Part shown: positions 35,240 through 46,499 of the stretch, piece after piece
Position numbering within the stretch: position 1 is the first letter of the stretch
Layout: every line of letters starts with the position of its first letter
Assembly (NCBI GenBank): GCA_949752795.1
Contig: OX457061.1
Coordinates: forward strand, 38,348,338 to 38,412,337
DNA from: Hyperoodon ampullatus
Taxonomy: Eukaryota; Chordata; Mammalia; Artiodactyla; Ziphiidae
DNA length: 64,000 bases
Reading direction: 5' to 3'
Notes under the pieces: generated by a model
Databases searched by the model: none
What the model saw: only the letters and a program-made list of their open reading frames with translations
What the model was told of the DNA's origin: nothing
Program-made: the position numbers and the translations under genes

Positions 35240-36681
35240 TCAAGTATAAAAATGATAGGCACTACTTATACAGACCCACAGGGACTAAGGCAAGAGATTC
35301 CAGGTGAAGACATACAAAAGACCATGTGATAGTTGGCTGCACTCCCTGGGGAAAGATATGACTTGAGTTCAAGTCAGATCCAGCTATCGCACCAAAGCTA
35401 CTGGACACATACAGACTGTACAGGGACACTCCCACACATGAACACCCCTTCAAGATTGCAGTAGGTAACTGTTGCACCTAATTTCATAGAGACAGAGAAA
35501 ATTAACCAAAATTGGAAGACAGAGGATTTTGTTTTTATGAAAAGAGAAAATGAAAACCCCTGAAAAAACAATTAATGAAACAGAAATAAACAATTTACCA
35601 GGCAAAGAGTTTGAAGCATTAGTAGTAAGAATGCTAACTGAATTAGGGGGAAATAAATAAACACAGTGAAAATTTTAATAAGGAACTAGAAAATATAAAA
35701 ATGAACCAGTCAGAATTGAAGAGTTCATTACAATAACTGAAATGAAAAACATGTTAGAAAAAATTAACAGCAGACTAGGTGTTACAGAAGTATACATAAG
35801 TGATCTGGAAGATAGAAAAATGGAAATCACTCAACCAGAAAAACAAAAAGAGAAACAAATTAAATAAAATGAGAACATTTTAAGGAACCTCAAGGATAAC
35901 ATCAAGCATACCAACATTTCCATTATAGGGGTCCCAGAAGGAGAAAAAAGACAATGAGGTCAAAACGTGTTTGATGAAATTATGGCTGGAAACTTCCCAA
36001 ATGTGAAGAAAGAAACATATCCAGGTACAGGAAGCACAGAGGGTCCCAAACAAGAAGAACCCAAACAGATCCATACCAAGACATATAATTAAAATGGCAA
36101 AAGTTGATAAAGAGAGGATTGTAAAAGCAGCAAGAGGAAAACAGTCATATATAAGGGAACCCCCATAAGGCTGTCAGCTGATTTTTCTGCAGAAATTTTT
36201 CAGGCCAGGAATGGCATGTTATATTCAAAGTGATGAAAGGGAAAAACCTGCAATCTAGGGTACAGTACTTAGCAAGATTATCATGTAGAGTAGAAGGAGA
36301 GATAAAGAACTTCTCAGACAATCAAAAACTAAAATAGTTTGTCAATACTGAACCAACCTTTAAGGAAATGCTAAGGGGTTTTCTTTTCATGGAAAAGAAA
36401 ATGCTACAACAAGAAGCAAATATCTATAGGGAATGGAAAATTCCACTAGTAAAGCCAAATATATAGTAAAGGCTGAGGGTCAAACATTTAAATAAGCTCG
36501 TACAAAGATTAAAAGACAAGAAAATTGTAAAATCAACTCTACAATAATCAGTAAAGGGATAAACATGAAGTTGTAAAATATAACATCAAAAACACAAAAT
36601 GTGCAGGAAGGGAGTAAAAAATGTAGATCTTTTAGAGTGTGTTTGAACTTAAATGACTACCAGTTTAAAATAAGTAGTCAT

Positions 36682-36897
36682 GGGCCTCCCTGGTGGCGCA
36701 GTGGTTGAGAGTCCGCCTGCCGATGCAGGGGATACGGGTTCGTGCCCCGGTCTGGGAGGATCCCATATGCCGCGGAGCGGCTGAGCCCGTGAGCCATGGC
36801 TGCTGAGCCTGCGCATCCGGAGCCTGTGCTCCGCAACGGGAGAGGCCACAACAGTGAGAGGCCCGCGTACCACAAAAAAAAAAAAAAAAAAAAAAAA
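36682..36897 (+). mobile_element. Short CHR SINE (CHRS)
   Basis: Near-consensus copy with many CpG pairs (GGGTTCGTGCCCCGG, GAGGCCCGCGTACCAC) and a pure A tail of about 25. AAGTAGTCAT repeats exactly at 36672-36681 and 36898-36907. Confidence 0.96.
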
Positions 36898-38812
36898 AAG
36901 TAGTCATAGTTACAAATCAGCTTACATGAACTCCATCATAAGCACAAATCAAAAACATAGAGATACATAAAAACAGAGAGAAAGGAACAAAAGCATACCA
37001 CTAAAGAAAATCACCAAACTACAAGGGAAGAAACTAAAAGTACAAGAAAAGAATAGAGAAGAACTATAAAAACAACCAGAAAACAAGTAATCAAATGGTA
37101 GTAAGCACATAGCTATCAATGATTATTTTAATGTCAATGGACTAAATGCTCCAATCAAAACACATAGGTGGCTGATTGGATAAAAATGTGACCCATCTGT
37201 ACTCTACTTACAAGAGACTCACTTCAGCGCTAAAGACACACAGACTGAAAGTGAAGGTATGGAAAAAGATATTACATGCAAATGGAAATGAAAAGGAAGC
37301 TGGGTAGCAATACTCATATAAGACAAAGTAGACTTTAAAACAAAGTCTATAACAAAAGACAAATAAAGGCATTATTTAAAAATAAAGGTACCAATACAAG
37401 AAGACAATATAACATTTGTTAACATGTATGCACCTAATATAGTAACACTTAAATATATAAAGCAAATATTAACAGACATAAAGAAAAAATTTTACAATAA
37501 TACAATAATAGTAAGGGACTTTAACATCCCACTTATATCAATGGACAGATCATCCAGACAGAAAATCAATAAGGAAACAGTGGTCTTAAATAACACATTA
37601 GACCAGTTGGACTTAACAATATCTACAAGACATTCCATGTAAAAACAGAAGAATACACACTCTTTTCAAGTGCACATAGAACGTTCTCTAGGATAGATCA
37701 CATGCTAGGACACATAACAAGTCTCAACAAATTTAAGAGGATAGAAATTATATCAAGCATTTTTTTCTGACCCTAATGATATGAAACTAGAAATCAATTA
37801 CAGGAAGAAAAATGGGAAAAACACAAATACATGGAAAGTAAACAACATGCCACTAATAAAGCAATGTGTCAATGAAGAAGCCAAAGAGGGAATCAGAAAA
37901 TACCTCAAGAAAAGTGAAAATAAAAACACAACTTTCCAAAATCTTTGGATTTTGGAAAGCAAAAGCAGTTCTAAGAGGAAAGTTTATAGCAATACAGGCT
38001 TAACCCAAGAAACAAGAAAAATCTTAAACAATCTCACTACCATCTAAAGGAATTAGAAAAAAAAAATAAAAGAACAAATCCAAAGTCAGCAGAAGAAAGA
38101 AACTAATAATGATCAGAGAGGAAATTTAACAAAATAGAGACCAAAATATATACATAAAAGATCAATGAAAAAAAAAAACTTGTTTTTTTAAAATATAAAT
38201 GAAATTAATAAGCTTTTAGCCCAGGAAAAAGGCAGGAGCCAAATTTTTAAAAAGATGTGAAAGAGGAGAAATTACAACCAATATCACAGAGATAAAAAAA
38301 AATCATAAGAGAAATCTATGAACCATTATCTGCCAACAAACTGGACAACCTAGAAGAAATAGATAAATTTCTAGAAACATACAATCTTCCAAGACTGAAT
38401 CAGAAATAAATAGACAATCTGAACAGAATGATCTCTAACAGTAAAATTGAATAAGTAATAAAGAAAAAAAAATTCCAAGAAGCAGAAGTCCAGGACTTGA
38501 TGGCTTCACAAGGGAAGACTACCAAACATTTAAAGAAGAACTAATGCCTATCCTTCTCAAACTATTCCAAAAACTGAAGAGGAGACACTCCCTAATTCAT
38601 TCCACTAGGCCACCATTACCCTAATACCAAACCAAACAAAAACTACAAAAATGAAAATTATAAGCCCAAATTTCTGATAAATATAGAGGCAAAAATCATC
38701 AACAAAACATTATAAAATCAAATACAGCAATATATAAAAAGGATCACATGCCATGATCAGGTGGGATTTATTCTATGGATGCAAGGATAGTTCAATTTGA
38801 AAATAAATCATT

Positions 38813-39586
38813 GTGATACACCACAATGACAAAAGAAAGGGTAAAAATCACATGATCATCTCAATAGACACAGCAAAAGAATTTGACAAAATTCAACATG
38901 AATTCATAATAAAAATTCTCATCAAATTTGGTATAGAGGGAACATATCTCAACATGATAAAGGTCATTTATGACAAACCAACAGCTAACATCATACTCAG
39001 TGTTGAAAAGCCAAAAGCTTTTCTTCTAATATCAGGAACAAGACAAGAATGCTCACCCTCACCACTTCTATTTAACACAGTATTGGAAGTCCTACCCACA
39101 GCAAGCAGAAAAGAAAAAGAAATAAAAGGCATCCAAATTGGAACCAAAGAAGTAAAGCTGTCACTATTTGCAGATGACACGATACTATACATAGAAAACC
39201 CTAAGGCCTCCACCAAAAAAAAACTATTAGAGCTAATAAATGAATTCAGTGAAGTTGCACGAGGAAAGATTAATTTACAGAAATCTGTTGCTTTTCTATA
39301 CACTAATAATGAACTACCAGAAAGAGAAAACAAGAAAACAATCCCACTTAAAACTGCATCAAAAAGGATAAAATACCTAGGAATAAACTTAACCAAGGAA
39401 GTGAAAGATCTATTCTCTGAAAACTACAAAACATTGATGAAAGAATTTGAAGATGATACAAAGAAGTGGAAAGAGATTCCATGTTCATTAATTAGAAGAA
39501 TTCATATTGTGAAAATGTCCTTACAATCCGAAGCATATTTAATGCACTCCCTATCAAAATACCCACAACACTTTTCACAGAACTAG
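38813..39586 (+). pseudogene. L1 ORF2 reverse-transcriptase fragment, 257 codons
   Basis: The longest unbroken frame in the window. It covers the reverse-transcriptase palm, with the catalytic stretch [18 protein letters not shown], then the thumb-proximal [10 protein letters not shown] and [14 protein letters not shown]. The first codons ([10 protein letters not shown]) follow L1 sequence that is broken upstream. It survives by chance within a dead element, since the flanking ORF2 is full of stops. Confidence 0.85.
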
Positions 39587-39870
39587 AACAAATAATCCTA
39601 AATTTTATATGGAACCACAAGCAGCCCAAATGCCAAACAAATTTTGAGAAGAAAGAACAAAGCTGGAGGTATCACACCCCCCAACTTCACACTATTCTAC
39701 AAAGCTACAGCAATCAAAACAGGATGATACTTACACAAAAACAAACATATAGATCAATGGAACAGAATAGAGAGCCCACAAATTAACCCATGCACTTATG
39801 GTCAATTAATCTATGACAAAGGAGGTAAGAATATAGTGGAAAGATGGTCTCTTCAATAAGTGGTGCTGGG

Positions 39871-40087
39871 GGCTTCCCTGGTGGCGCAGTGGTTGAGAGT
39901 CCGCCTGCCGATGCAGGGGACACGGGTTCGTGCCCCGGTCCGGGAAGATCCCACATGCCGCGGAGCGGCTGGGCCCGTGAGCCATGGCCGCTGAGCCTGC
40001 GCGTCCGGAGCCTGTGCTCTGCAACGGGAGAGGCCACAACAGTGAGAGGCCCGCATACCGCAAAAAAAAAAAAAAAAAAAAAAAAAA
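39871..40087 (+). mobile_element. Short CHR SINE (CHRS), near consensus
   Basis: Head GGCTTCCCTGGTGGCGCAGT, tail of about 28 A. AATAAGTGGTGCTGGG repeats exactly at 39855-39870 and 40088-40103. CpG sites are largely intact, so it is one of the younger copies here. Confidence 0.97.
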
Positions 40088-40961
40088 AATAAGTGGTGCT
40101 GGGAAATTTGGACAGCTACATGTAAAAGAATAAAATTGGAACATTTTCTCATACCATATACAAAAATAAGCTCAAAATAGTTAAAGACCTAAATGTAAGC
40201 CTGGAAAGCATAAAAATTCCAGAAGAAAACATAGGTAGCATGTTCTTTGACGTAAGTCTTGGCAATATTTGTTTGGATCTGTCTCTTAAGGTGAAGAAAA
40301 CAGGAGCAAAAATAAACAAATGGGATCTAACTTAAAATCTTTCTACACAGCAAAGGAAACCATTGACAAAACAAAAAGACAACCTACTGAATGGAAGAGG
40401 ATATTTGCAAATGATATGACTAATATGCGGTAAATATCTGAACCCTATAAACAGCTCATACAACTCAATATAAAGAAACTCCAAAAAACTGATTAAAAAA
40501 TGGGCAGAAGATCGGAATAGACATTTTTTCCAGAGAAGACATATAGATGGACAACAGGCACATGAAAAGATTCTCAACTTCTCTAATCACCAGACAAATG
40601 CAAGTCTAAACCACAAAACATCAAAATCACTTCACAGCTGTCAGAATGGCTATCATCAAAAAGACCACAAATAACAAATGTTGGTGAGGATGTGGAGAAA
40701 AGGGAACACTTGTACATTGTTGGTGGGAATGTGTAATAAATTTGTACAGCCATTATGGAAAACAGTATGGAGGTTCTTCAAAAAATTAAAAATAGAAATA
40801 ACATATGATCCAGCAATTCCACTGCTGGGTATATATCCGAAGAAACTAAAAACACTTATTAGAAAATATACATGCACCCCAATGTTTATAGCAGCACTAC
40901 TTACAATAGCCAAGATAAGGAAGCAACCTAAGTGTCATCAGGTTTAAAAGATAAAGAAGAT

Positions 40962-40964
<3 letters not shown>

Positions 40965-41010
<46 letters not shown>
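40965..41010. repeat. AT microsatellite
   Basis: Uninterrupted ATATAT of about 44 bases inside the L1MA-like ORF2 region. Likely polymorphic. Confidence 0.95.
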
Positions 41011-41013
<3 letters not shown>

Positions 41014-41511
41014 CAATGGAATACTACTCATCCATAAAAAAGAACCGAATTTTGCCATTTGCAACAATATGGGTGGACTTGGAGTGTATTATGCCTGGTA
41101 AAATATGTCACACACAGAAAGACAAATACTGTATGATATTACTTATATGTGGAGTCTGAAAAATAAAACATACTAGTGAATATAACAAAACAGAAACAGA
41201 CTCACAGGTATAGAGAACAAACTAGTGGTTAAAAGTGGTGAGAGGGAAGAGAGGAGGAGCAAGATACAGACAGGGGATTAAGAGATACAAACTACTATGT
41301 ATGAAATAGATAAGCTACAAGAATATATCATACAGCACAGGGAATAGAGCCAATATTTTATAAGAACTTTAAATGGAATATAATCTATAAATATATTGAA
41401 TCACTATATTGTATACCTGTAACTCATATAAATTATAAATCAAATATACTTCAATTTTTAAAATTTGCAAAAATAAAATTAATAAAATGGTGAATTTTAT
41501 ATTAAGTGTAT

Positions 41512-41563
41512 TTTACCACAATAAAATAAATAAATAAATAGATAAATTGATGAATAAATAAGA
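41512..41563. repeat. TAAA-type simple repeat
   Basis: AATAAATAAATAAATAGATA and similar units adjoining the L1 3' end, probably its extended A-rich tail. Confidence 0.7.
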
Positions 41564-41621
41564 TTTGAAAGAGGCAGTGGGACAGATTTGACCTGAAGGC
41601 CAGAGTTGCTGATCCCCGGTG

Positions 41622-41755
41622 ATCAGTGTGACCATAAGCAAGTTATCTGGAATCTCTCTTCCTCAGAAGGTTGTGTGAGGATTAAAAGAGTTAATACTTA
41701 GAGTTTAAAATAACACTTGGAACACATTAAATATTCAATAGATGTTAGGTATTAT
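41622..41755 (+). mobile_element. MIR fragment
   Basis: TGTGACCATAAGCAAGTTAT, CTCTTCCTCAGAAGG and AATATTCAATAGATGTTAG follow the core and 3' end of MIR. Confidence 0.75.
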
Positions 41756-41826
41756 TATTATTATCATCATAATAATATGATATAATAATAATAATAATAT
41801 GATATTATTATAATAATATATATTAT
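41745..41826. repeat. ATT/AAT microsatellite
   Basis: Interrupted runs of ATT, ATA and AAT units directly after the MIR. Confidence 0.9.
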
Positions 41827-42312
41827 TTCTCAGCAAACCTTTTAGAGCCTTTGAGGATATGTCTTGTCTTTTCACATGAACACATACGAAAGTTCCCTTC
41901 GATCACAAGCCCAGAGAGAGGCCAGGGTTTAAGTAGAGTCCCTAGACTCCTCTGCCCCTTAGCTCCTTCCTCATGACACCCTCAACAGGGTTCAGTGGCT
42001 ATGAATAGGAAGAAGCCCAAGGATTCTGAGCCTGGGAATGTACAGCCATCGAGAGAAGTCTGGAAAAACTGGAAATAATGGGGTGGGATTCTTATGAGAC
42101 AACAGGAGGATCCCAGAGCCACTCTGCCCCCATAATAATTTATCTGGAATCTCCAGTTTTCTCTGACCATTCAGTCACCAGTTGTGCCCAGGTCACAGCG
42201 AGTAGGCATGCAGGGTAGACACCTGATGCCTTGAGCCCAGCTAGCATGACATTGGAGGCAACAGGGAATATGGAGACTTTATTCAGGAGGATCTGCTAGC
42301 TGTTTTCCATGC
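41827..42312. other. No gene seen
   Basis: Single-copy sequence of mixed composition. Nothing recognised. Confidence 0.4.
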
Positions 42313-42855
42313 TGTACTGACTATAATTTCTTATTTTTGTATTCCTGATGCTCTGGCCTTTAGGGCCTTGAACCTGGAGACTCCCCCTTACCACCATAGG
42401 GGGCTAGCTAATTCCTAGATATAGCAAACTACACCCTTCAATTGCACCTTTGATATACAAACCAACCAATCCAGAGCCCATATTTCCAACTGTTTCCTTT
42501 ATAAAACACACAGCTAGCCAATATTCCCCCTGCCCTAAATCACCCCAGGGCCATATACCAGGCAACTAGGAATGACCCTTATAGCCTAAAATAAAGCACA
42601 CCAAATTATTCAAACTAGCCAATCTTATGGCTACTTGGTGTACATGTCCTGCCTCATCCAATCCTTCCCTCAAGAACCTGAATAAAGGTTCTAGGCCATG
42701 CTCTCCCCTTTCATGTCTCTTTTCCTCCTGACTAACCCTGGTCCTTCCCCATGTGGCCCTGTGTGCCATAGTGTGCCATGCTTCCTGATTCTAGGAATCT
42801 GTGAGTATAAACTTCTTCATTCATGACAGTCATTCCATGTGTGTCTTACCAAACC
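42313..42855 (+). mobile_element. LTR of an endogenous retrovirus (class I-like)
   Basis: About 540 bases with a CCTTTATAAAACACAC TATA region at 42497, AATAAAGG polyadenylation signal at 42681 followed by a pyrimidine-rich stretch CTCTCCCCTTTCATGTCTC, and a GTGAGTATAAACTTCTTC element near the end. No internal genes next to it. Ends are estimated from TG and CA. Confidence 0.6.
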
Positions 42856-43574
42856 TGATTAAAACAAGTGCCAGCAAAGAGATTGGAACTCAGACTATAC
42901 ATGTGGTGATGGGAATAAAGTTCTGGAGTAGAACAAGTGCTGGCTAACTAAAGCACAAGTCCAGACCATGGTCAAATTAAGCTATTGGTGTCTTGCAATG
43001 CAAGATTTTAAAACAGGTAGTTTGAAATAGAACATTAAGTGACAGACTTCCAATTCTCCATGTATTTATTAATGAATGGCAAATTTCTCCTCACTCCTCA
43101 TCTGTATTTGATTCCTGCATGGTTACCCCCACCTCCAACCCCCTTAGTCCTGCTAGTCCCAGGAGGATTTATTCCAAGGGCTCATCTGTGAATCTTCTAG
43201 TTGGAACTAGGAATTCCAAGAGTTGTATACTCAAGAGAAGAGAGTCAGGGTTCCAGCACTGATAGGGTTTTCCTTGGCCCAAATGGTGGAGGATTTTTTT
43301 ATTAATGTGGACATTATTCTCTTCCAAAGAATATTTCTCTTTCTATGATTTTTCTTTTTTGCTCCCTCTGCATCTAATCTGTCAGGTCCCAGAGTCCAGT
43401 CTGTGTGCATGCCTCTGCTAAATTCAGGTGACACTCTGCAATCCCTGGAGTACCATTTCTCTTCTCTGGGGCAAACCCAGGGAGGCAAAAAAAAAAAAAT
43501 TGAAAAAGTGAAGTGACAAAAATCCTCTGTTTCAAAATAATGAGAAAGAAGAAAAACTCAAACTAGTAATAACA
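42856..43574. other. No gene seen
   Basis: Single-copy sequence with a 13-base A run at 43487. No supported frame. Confidence 0.4.
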
Positions 43575-43690
43575 GTATTAATAATAGTAATAATAGCATC
43601 CATTGAGGAGATGTTCCTGTGTGCCAAGACCTGTGTTGGTATATCTTATCATAATTCTTAAAACAATCTCCCAAGTGGGTATTTGAAGGA
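43575..43690 (-). mobile_element. MIR fragment, minus strand
   Basis: GTAATAATAGCATCCATTGA, TGTGTGCCAAGACCTGTG and CTTAAAACAATCTCCCAAG follow the reverse complement of MIR. Confidence 0.7.
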
Positions 43691-43829
43691 GGTCCCCCTA
43701 AGTGGGTTCCCCTGCTTTGCTACTGCCTCATCTAGACCCTGCCTTGGCCAACAACAGCTTTTTCTGTTCCTGTGCCACATTCCAAGAGGAGGGGTCTTGC
43801 AGGGGCTCTGACCTGAGCACATATTCTAT

Positions 43830-44690
43830 CATTTCTTCCTCTTTCTTCCTCTTCTTTTACTGGTAGTGGAACGAATGGTAGAAGTACTTGGAGCTTGGAG
43901 CAGAGACACATGCTTTATTATTTGTGCTTCTGACCAACTGCCTATAAATCAGATGTTCCCACGACACTCTGCTTGAGTTCAATTAATTTGCTAGAATGGC
44001 TTACAGAACTCAGGGAAACCTGTTTTACTCACCAGATTACAGATTTATTATAAAAGGATATTAAAGGATATGAGTCAACAGACAGATGAAGAGATACATA
44101 GGGCAAAGTCTTGCCAAACAGAGGAGCTTCTGTCCCAGAGGAGCTTGGGGACTTGCAACAGTGGCATGTGGAAGTGTTCTGGTTCCCCAATGTGGAAGGT
44201 CCCTAAAAAAGATAAAAATCTGACCTTTGGGGATTTTATGGAGGCTTACCTAGTCATGATTGACTAAACCGCTGGCCACTGGCCAGTGACAACTGATTCA
44301 ACCTCAAGCAACTCTCCCCTCCCTGGAAATCAGGGAGTGGGACTGAAAATTCCAACCCTCTAATCACATGGTTGGTTCTCCTGACAACCAGCCCCCATCC
44401 TGGGGTAGGATCCAAAAGTCATCCTCATTGTGTTGGAAAGGACTTGTTATAAATAACAAGACCCATTTCATTTTATGGTCCTGAAGCATTTTTCAGGAAC
44501 CGAGGACATGAGACCAAATATTATAACAAAAGATATTCCAATTGCTTGTATTGATCAAAAAATTGTAAGGGTTTCAGGAGCTGTGGATGAAGATCAAATA
44601 TATTTTGGTAATCTAAATGACCAAATATATATTTTTCTTATAAATCACAATACTGCATCAATGATAAAATATGAAAAGGGGAAAAGAAAG
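43830..44690 (-). mobile_element. Ancient interspersed repeat, LTR-like
   Basis: ATGGCTTACAGAACTCAGGG, GATTTATTATAAAAGGATAT, TTTTATGGAGGCTTACCTAG, CTAATCACATGGTTGGTTCT and AACCAGCCCCCATCCTG are motifs I recognise from an old, widespread mammalian LTR-type repeat, but I cannot name it. The reverse complement of TTTATTATAA gives an AATAAA-type signal, so the minus strand is the likelier orientation. Confidence 0.45.
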
Positions 44691-44725
44691 AGAGAAAGGA
44701 CAGGAGGGAGAAACAGAAGATAGAG

Positions 44726-44775
<50 letters not shown>

Positions 44776-44805
44776 GAAGAAAGGAAAGAGAAAAGGAGTG
44801 TTTTA
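44670..44805. repeat. GA microsatellite within a purine-rich tract
   Basis: An almost pure run of A and G of about 135 bases, with about 22 GA units at 44716-44762. It adjoins the truncated 3' LTR. Confidence 0.93.
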
Positions 44806-44849
44806 TGTTTAAATATTTCTCATCTTGCCATAAAGTATGTATTTCATCA
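44797..44849 (-). mobile_element. Stub of the 3' LTR of the minus-strand ERV
   Basis: On the minus strand the stub starts TGATGAAATACATACTTTAT and shares this beginning, then AAGAT..GA.AAATTTAAACATAAAA, with the LTR at 52069-52585. Similarity ends after about 55 bases, where the GA tract starts. Dead sequence. Confidence 0.7.
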
Positions 44850-44862
44850 ATTTCCCCCTTGT
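44850..44862 (-). other. Polypurine tract of the ERV
   Basis: On the minus strand ACAAGGGGGAAAT immediately precedes the TG of the 3' LTR, the position of the primer for plus-strand synthesis in retroviruses. Confidence 0.65.
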
Positions 44863-44880
44863 GATCATCTTTAATCTTTT

Positions 44881-45092
44881 TTTTTTTTTTTTTTTTTTTT
44901 GTGGTATGTGGGCCTCTCACTGTTGTGGCCTCTCCCATTGTGGAGCACAGGCTCCGGACGCGCAGGCTCAGTGGCCATGGCTCACGGGCCTAGCCACTCC
45001 GCGGCATGTGGGATCTTCCCGGACCGGGGCACGAACCTGTGTCCCCTGCATCAGCAGGCGGACTCTCAACCACTGCGCCACCAGGGAAGCCC
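44881..45092 (-). mobile_element. Short CHR SINE (CHRS), minus strand
   Basis: T tail of about 20 at the left and the head GCGCCACCAGGGAAGCCC at the right. CTTTAATCTTTT (44869-44880) and CATTAATCTTTT (45093-45104) are the duplications; the right one is also the left duplication of the next L1. Confidence 0.93.
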
Positions 45093-45100
45093 CATTAATC

Positions 45101-45294
45101 TTTTTTTTTAAAAAACATCTTTATTAGAGTATAATTGCTTTACAATGATGTGTTAGTTTCTGCTTTATATCAAAGTGAATCAGCTATACATATACATATA
45201 TCCCCATATCTCCTCCCTCTTGCGTCTCCCTCCCACCCTACCTATCCCACCCCTCTAGGTGGTCACAAAGCACCGAGCTGATCTCCGTATGCTA
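45101..45294 (-). mobile_element. Severely 5'-truncated L1 3' end
   Basis: Less than 200 bases of L1 3' UTR, from a T-rich start through GCTTTACAATGATGTG to CACAAAGCACCGAGCTGATC. ATTAATCTTTT precedes it and GATCATTAATCTTTTG (45295-45310) follows it. Confidence 0.88.
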
Positions 45295-46344
45295 GATCAT
45301 TAATCTTTTGATAGAAAGCATTAATTGATCAAATATTTGGTCCCTCAATGCCAGGTTGGTTGCTTACATGCCCTGGGCCTGGGTCCATCAAGTCTCTAGA
45401 TGTTGGATCTTAATAGTGCAGTTCTTTCTTTCCTTTTAGGGGCTTATACCAGTAAGACGTCTGGCAAGGACTAATGGTCAATTCCAACTGGACTTATGCC
45501 AATTTTACCATGCATGTGCATTGTGCATATTCATTAATTTATAGAGAACAATGTCATTAGTAAAGATTTAAGTCAAGAACCACCCAACCAAACCATTTCC
45601 TAGTATTTCCCCTAAGCTGACAAGAGGATCATTCAGAGTTGAAATTTGATTCTTCATGTGTCATATGATGAGTTAACAAATATCATGGCCAAATGGTCAT
45701 ACCACTGGAAAACTGATAGAAACCAGCTTGTTTATATTAAAGACAGATTGGCAGTGGCTGTTTCCAAGGCTAACCACAGATGATCTTGAGCCCAAGGGAA
45801 ACCACGTGTTCACCTTTCCAACCAACCTGGGGAGAGCCAAGGCCATAAACTTGCTCCATAAATCTACTGGGTCCTATTAGGAGATACCCAATATTTAACA
45901 ACTAGTGAAAAGGAGTATTTATGACCAGGCTCAGGACAGGTATCATTAATTGGCCAAGAAAGAGGGTTTTACTAAGTGACATTGACAGTAATGTTAACTT
46001 TCACAGTGCTAAAGTTTCTTTTCTCTAAAATAAAATTTCTAAGGGCCATCCCTTAGAGCCTTAGAGAAGAGAAATCCACCAAGGCAACCTAAGAGTACTG
46101 GATACAGGTTGCCACAAACCCAGCAATTGTATTGATTTTACAGAAACTTTCAAATGATTGAGCTCAAGGAATAAATATATTTGGTTCATGAGCAAAAGTG
46201 TGAGCAATTGTCAAAGTAATTAGTATACAGGCCTGGTCCAGCATTTGAGTCAGCTGTCTACAGTTGGGACATCCGTCAGCAGATGTCCTTTTCTTCTCAT
46301 CCTGGTCTGGTAATGTTGGTCTTAGAATAAGAAAAACGAGTTAC

Positions 46345-46476
46345 AGTTTATTCAGGAGGAGGCCTGATGTTGTCCCTTCCAGTACAGCTGTAAAAAGTCC
46401 TTTATCTGATATCTTTTCCAGTGTGCATAATCTCCTGGTTGCAGGTCACGTAGCATCTGATCTTTACCTAAAATAG
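46345..46476 (-). pseudogene. Retroviral integrase C-terminal remnant
   Basis: Minus-strand translation reads LQPGDYAHWKRYQIKD, then LQLYWKGQHQ, in one frame of about 40 residues. This resembles the C-terminal module of gamma-type integrases, which contacts DNA or chromatin. The usual GPY-like turn is altered to GQH. No longer frame supports it, so it is a fossil. Confidence 0.65.
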
Positions 46477-46499
46477 GTTACTGTGATAAGCTTCAGAAA

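Larger units (their letters stand above)
35240..41500 (+). mobile_element. Long L1MA-like element, decayed
   Basis: Plus-strand element. 35240-35540 is 5' UTR, 35550-36600 ORF1-like (from AAAATGAAAACCCCTG to GCTGATTTTTCTGCAG), about 37130-41050 ORF2 and 41050-41500 the 3' UTR ending ATATACTTCAATTTTTA. Recognisable pieces: endonuclease 37424-37642, linker 37781-38047, and the reverse transcriptase at 38813-39586. Two short CHR SINEs and an AT repeat interrupt it. It is older than the L1 at 11525 by the density of mutations. Confidence 0.82.

Noticed and set aside
36649..36907. Frames of 65-80 codons rich in G, P and R
   Set aside because: CHR SINE read in frame, ending in a poly-A or poly-T tract.
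39783..40152. Frames up to 112 codons
   Set aside because: Same CHR SINE artefact, extended into the flanking L1.
44645..44938. Frames of 97 and 67 codons rich in K, E, R or S, L
   Set aside because: They read a GA microsatellite and a poly-T tract.
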